Assembly: GCF_014642655.1 (NCBI RefSeq)
Contig: NZ_BMIR01000018.1
Span: forward strand, 1 to 64,000
Length of the DNA stretch: 64,000 bases
Direction: 5' to 3'
Source of the DNA: Pullulanibacillus camelliae
Lineage (GTDB): Bacteria; Bacillota; Bacilli; Bacillales; Sporolactobacillaceae
Positions 60,874 to 64,000 of the stretch are shown one piece after another. Under the pieces are notes generated by a model that was not told where the DNA came from, did no database searches, and saw only the letters and a list, made by a program, of their open reading frames with translations. Numbering within the stretch: position 1 is the stretch's first letter; every line of letters starts with the position of its first letter. The position numbers and the translations under genes are program-made.

Positions 60874-61327
60874 AATAACCCTCCTAATATGTAAGACTTT
60901 TGATAAGTATAACATATTAGGAATCAATGGTATTATAATTTGCTTGTATTGAAAATCAGCATCCAAACCTTCTGTATCCATGATAAAAATAAGATAGGAG
61001 AATAGCTACAACAGTGAGCCGGGTAAGAACCGGTAGAGCCCAAGAGCATGAGCTTCGGTTGCAATTTAAAGTCAGCCTCATCAAAGTGCACCAGATTATA
61101 GGGATTCTATTAATTATATTTTGAAGTCATACACCATACTTTGAATATTTGGAGCTTTTGGTATCAGATATAGACAAGGGAAGGAAACACTCAAAAAATT
61201 GCCAGGTTTTATCACTCCACAAACGAACATTTATTCGTTATGATAGTGATAGAATGTATAAAAGAATTGGCAGATTTCCTATTCGTTGATATCATAGATA
61301 AAGGATTTTAAAGAGGAGAGACCTTGG
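60874..61327. other. Intergenic region between yjfB and mrfA
   Basis: About 450 bp without a supported gene. A small stem CCGG(GTAAGAA)CCGG occurs near 61019-61034. The segment TTCGTTATGATAGTGATAGAATG (61238-61258 area) is AT-rich and likely includes the mrfA promoter, but I could not define boxes. Nothing else recognised. Confidence 0.4.
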
Positions 61328-63598
61328 ATGAAGGTACGGAAAACCATGTCTGATTTACTATCGGACTTAAGACAAGATGAGAATATTGCCCACTGGAAAA
61401 CGATCCCTGGAAGAGCAGCACGATCCGTTGAATTTCCTGAAGAAATGGACGCCCGCTTAGTGGAAGCCTTATCCAAAAGGGGCATTACTTCCTTATATAC
61501 ACATCAAGCACAGGCCTTTCGCTTGGCGGTCAAAAAGCAGGATATTGTTGCGGTGACACCAACAGCTTCAGGGAAAACCTTGTGCTACAATTTGCCGGTG
61601 CTCCATTCGATATTGCAGGATTCTAGTCAACGTGCCTTATATCTTTTTCCTACAAAGGCCTTGGCTCAGGATCAAAAGAGTGAAATGAATGCAATCATTG
61701 ATGAAATGGGCGTTTCTTTAAACAGTTATACATATGATGGGGACACCGCGGGAAGTATTCGTCAAAAGATTCGCCAAGCTGGTCACATTGTCATTACTAA
61801 TCCTGATATGCTACATTCCGCTATCTTGCCCCATCATACCAAATGGGTGGCTTTATTTGAGCATCTTAAATACATCGTTATTGATGAATTACACACTTAC
61901 CGTGGCGTTTTCGGCAGCCATGTTGCCAATGTGATTCGCCGCTTAAAGCGGATTTGTCATTATTATGGCAGCGACCCAATCTTTATTTGTACCTCGGCGA
62001 CGATTGCTAATCCGAAGGCGCATGCTGAGCGGTTGACGGGAAAACCGATGACATTAATCGATGACAATGGTGCGCCAGCGGTGAAAAAACATTTTATTTT
62101 TTATAACCCTCCGATCGTCAATCAGCAGATGAACATTCGTCGCAGTGCATCGCTTGAAGTGAGAAAGCTCGCTAAGGCCTTTTTAGAAAATGAGATTCAA
62201 ACCATTGTCTTTGCAAGAAGTCGGACACGCGTTGAATTGTTACTCAGCTATTTACAAACGCTGAATACTGGCCGCAAAGAGCGGGCAACCATCCGTGCCT
62301 ACCGAGGCGGCTATTTACCATCAGAGCGTCGACACATTGAAAAGGGATTGCGAACGGGAGAGATACAGGGTGTTGTCAGTACCAATGCATTGGAGCTGGG
62401 GGTTGATATAGGGCAATTACAAGTTTGTATCATGACAGGCTATCCAGGATCGATTTCAAGTACGTGGCAACAAGCGGGACGCGCAGGAAGGCGTGAGGAT
62501 GAGGCCGTGATTTTACTTGTGGCTACCTCGAGCCCACTTGATCAATATATCATTCAACACCCGGAGTATTTTTTTGAACGCAATCCAGAAGAGGCAAGAA
62601 TCAACCCGGACAATTTAATCATTTTAGTGGACCATATCAAATGCGCGGCCTATGAACTCCCCTTTTCCGAAGAAGCGCTGTTTGATGGGGTTGAAGTGAA
62701 AGATATTTGTAGTTATTTAAGTGATGAGGATGTCTTACATTTACAAGCAGGCAAATGGTACTGGATGAATGATGGCTTTCCAGCAACCAATATCAGCCTG
62801 CGCTCGGCAACCCAGGATAATGTGGTCATCATCGATCAAACCCAGACAGGATCAGTAAAGGTCATCGGTGAAATGGATCGTTTTAGTGCTATGACTCTGC
62901 TCCATGAGGAAGCGATTTATATGCACCAAGGTGAGCAATATCAGGTTGAAGTGTTGGACTGGGAGGAGAAAAAGGCCTTTGTCCGTCAGGTTGACGTAAA
63001 TTATTATACGGATGCCAATCTTGCCGTACAGCTGGATGTGTTAGAGGCGGATAAACGGTCTCAGGATTCAATGTGGATGGAGCGCGCTTATGGCGATGTA
63101 TCCGTACGCGCAAAGGCCACTTTATTTAAAAAAATCCGCTTCGAGACTCATGATAATATCGGGTGGGGACCGATCCATTTACCGGAAGAAGAAATGCATA
63201 CCTCAGCAGCTTGGATCAGCTTTTCTGAAGCGTTCGTGGAACAAGTGGGTCGTGAGCATTTTGAAGCGGCGCTATTGGGTATCGCACAAATTCTGAAGCA
63301 TGCCGCGCCGCTTTTTGTGATGTGTGACCCCGTGGACCTTGCCGTGGTACCGATGATCAAAGCACCACATAATGAACGGCCAACAATTTTTCTTTACGAT
63401 AAATATCCTGGGGGTATTGGCTTAAGTGAAAAATTGTATGACCAGATGTCCCGGTTGTTAGCTGAAGTGCTTCACATGGCCACACACTGCCAATGTGAAG
63501 AGGGCTGTCCTTCATGTATCGGGACAGAAGCTGGTGATAAACGTTTTGCCATTCGACTTTTACAGTCTTTGTTAAAAGAGGGGTCTTATGTCTCTTAA
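61328..63598 (+). CDS. mrfA: DEAD/DEAH-box helicase MrfA (YprA)
   Basis: A 756-aa superfamily-2 helicase. Q-like motif THQAQAF, Walker A TPTASGKT (77-84), Walker B IDELH (DELH variant), SAT motif CTSATIAN, and motif VI QQAGRAGRR. The C-terminal DUF1998 zinc site CQCEEGCPSC (C-x-C-x4-C-x2-C) is complete. In B. subtilis MrfA works with the exonuclease MrfB in repair of mitomycin-type DNA damage; mrfB follows here with an 11-nt overlap. ATG 61328 lies after GAGGAGAGACC; ATG 61346 is an alternative. Confidence 0.95.
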   Translation: MKVRKTMSDLLSDLRQDENIAHWKTIPGRAARSVEFPEEMDARLVEALSKRGITSLYTHQAQAFRLAVKKQDIVAVTPTASGKTLCYNLPVLHSILQDSSQRALYLFPTKALAQDQKSEMNAIIDEMGVSLNSYTYDGDTAGSIRQKIRQAGHIVITNPDMLHSAILPHHTKWVALFEHLKYIVIDELHTYRGVFGSHVANVIRRLKRICHYYGSDPIFICTSATIANPKAHAERLTGKPMTLIDDNGAPAVKKHFIFYNPPIVNQQMNIRRSASLEVRKLAKAFLENEIQTIVFARSRTRVELLLSYLQTLNTGRKERATIRAYRGGYLPSERRHIEKGLRTGEIQGVVSTNALELGVDIGQLQVCIMTGYPGSISSTWQQAGRAGRREDEAVILLVATSSPLDQYIIQHPEYFFERNPEEARINPDNLIILVDHIKCAAYELPFSEEALFDGVEVKDICSYLSDEDVLHLQAGKWYWMNDGFPATNISLRSATQDNVVIIDQTQTGSVKVIGEMDRFSAMTLLHEEAIYMHQGEQYQVEVLDWEEKKAFVRQVDVNYYTDANLAVQLDVLEADKRSQDSMWMERAYGDVSVRAKATLFKKIRFETHDNIGWGPIHLPEEEMHTSAAWISFSEAFVEQVGREHFEAALLGIAQILKHAAPLFVMCDPVDLAVVPMIKAPHNERPTIFLYDKYPGGIGLSEKLYDQMSRLLAEVLHMATHCQCEEGCPSCIGTEAGDKRFAIRLLQSLLKEGSYVS

Positions 63599-64000
63599 AA
63601 AACAATTGGATCGTTATAAAAAGCACTTAAAGCGTTCAGAAGAACCAGTAAAAGAAACACGGACACAGCTTACTAGCCTTCAGTTAGAGAGAAGCCTGCA
63701 AGAGGCAGCCTCTCACCTGGGGGCGAGCATTCTGCCTTATGAACAGGAAGCTATTTTAGTAAAAGAGGAGCAAGTACCTCTGACTGAGCAATATGGGCGT
63801 TACCACTTAAATGAAATCCATCAGGCAGTGGCGCTTTGGCAGGAGACATTGATGGACCATCCTTTATCAGCCTCTAAGCGTCAGCCAGGTGATTTATTGT
63901 TTTTTGATACTGAAACAACGGGATTATCGGCTGGAGCAGGGCATATGATCTTTCTACTGGGCTGTGGATGGATCAAAGCCTCTTCTTTTCATATTAAGCA
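63588..64000 (+). CDS. mrfB: Exonuclease MrfB (YprB), N-terminal part
   Basis: Opens at ATG 63588, overlapping the mrfA end by 11 nt, and runs off the window after 137 codons. The start MSLKKQLDRYKKHLKR and the later LLFFDTETTGLSAGAGHMIF show a DnaQ-like 3'-5' exonuclease, with Asp and Glu of DEDD motif I (D-T-E). Partner of MrfA in DNA repair. Only the N-terminal third is visible. Confidence 0.92.
   Translation, partial: MSLKKQLDRYKKHLKRSEEPVKETRTQLTSLQLERSLQEAASHLGASILPYEQEAILVKEEQVPLTEQYGRYHLNEIHQAVALWQETLMDHPLSASKRQPGDLLFFDTETTGLSAGAGHMIFLLGCGWIKASSFHIK

Noticed and set aside
61000-61110. Structured RNA between yjfB and mrfA (CCGG stem, GAGCCC segments)
   Set aside because: The pairing is short and interrupted, and no known riboswitch or ncRNA pattern could be matched.

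Overview
The window reads as chromosomal DNA of a Gram-positive, endospore-lineage bacterium (order Bacillales; gene content recalls Bacillus- or Sporolactobacillus-like genera). The reasons are strong AGGAGG ribosome-binding sites, frequent TTG/GTG starts, a Qox-type quinol oxidase, a NirK of the type seen in Gram-positive denitrifiers, DUF1641-linked formate dehydrogenases, MrfA/MrfB, YjfB, an InhA metalloprotease and BsdD/YclD homologues. I could not assign a species. No rRNA or tRNA gene was seen.

Layout. 1-2400: end of a phenolic-acid decarboxylase locus (a damaged remnant, bsdD, a yclD-like gene), an SPL-type radical SAM gene and a frameshifted gene. 2.7-12.4 kb: ferredoxin, hemerythrin-like protein, two small unknown proteins, narGHJI and a NarK transporter that carries a C-terminal PAS domain. 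12.5-15.4 kb: insertion-sequence remnant, a Crp/Fnr regulator, repeats, and nirK with a perfect Fnr-type box. 15.6-22.3 kb: molybdenum-cofactor (Moco) set 1 (moeB-modAB-moaC-moeA-mobB::moaE-moaD-moaA) behind a second Fnr-type box. 22.8-27.1 kb (minus strand): qoxABCD followed by three tiny membrane ORFs. 27.3-30.2 kb: a YyaL-like gene and repeats. 30.4-34.2 kb: formate dehydrogenase 1 with its DUF1641 partner, an HMA-like protein and a tiny zinc ribbon. 34.3-39.6 kb: repeats, a solitary type I-C CRISPR leader plus one repeat, a Nudix hydrolase, trmL and two membrane proteins. 39.9-54.8 kb: Mrp/SalA, formate dehydrogenase 2, fdhD and Moco set 2 (moaA, moaC, mobA, moaB, moeB, moeA, mobB, moaE, moaD, modAB). 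54.9-64 kb: fruRK, an acetyltransferase, InhA, YjfB, mrfA and the start of mrfB.

How it fits together. The region is largely one metabolic theme: anaerobic nitrate respiration, nitrite reduction to NO, and formate oxidation. Both NarG and the formate dehydrogenases need Moco as bis-MGD, which explains the two nearly complete Moco/molybdate sets. Set 1 is physically and probably transcriptionally tied to nitrate/nitrite respiration. Set 2 sits with formate dehydrogenase and alone supplies mobA and moaB. The Crp/Fnr protein at 13 kb has an R-E-x3-R recognition helix that suits the TGTGA-N6-TCACA boxes upstream of nirK and moeB.

The most unusual items are the orphan CRISPR leader-repeat with no cas genes, an 8-copy family of structured intergenic repeats, the NarK-PAS fusion, the mobB::moaE fusion beside an unfused paralogous pair, and the string of mini membrane ORFs after qoxD.
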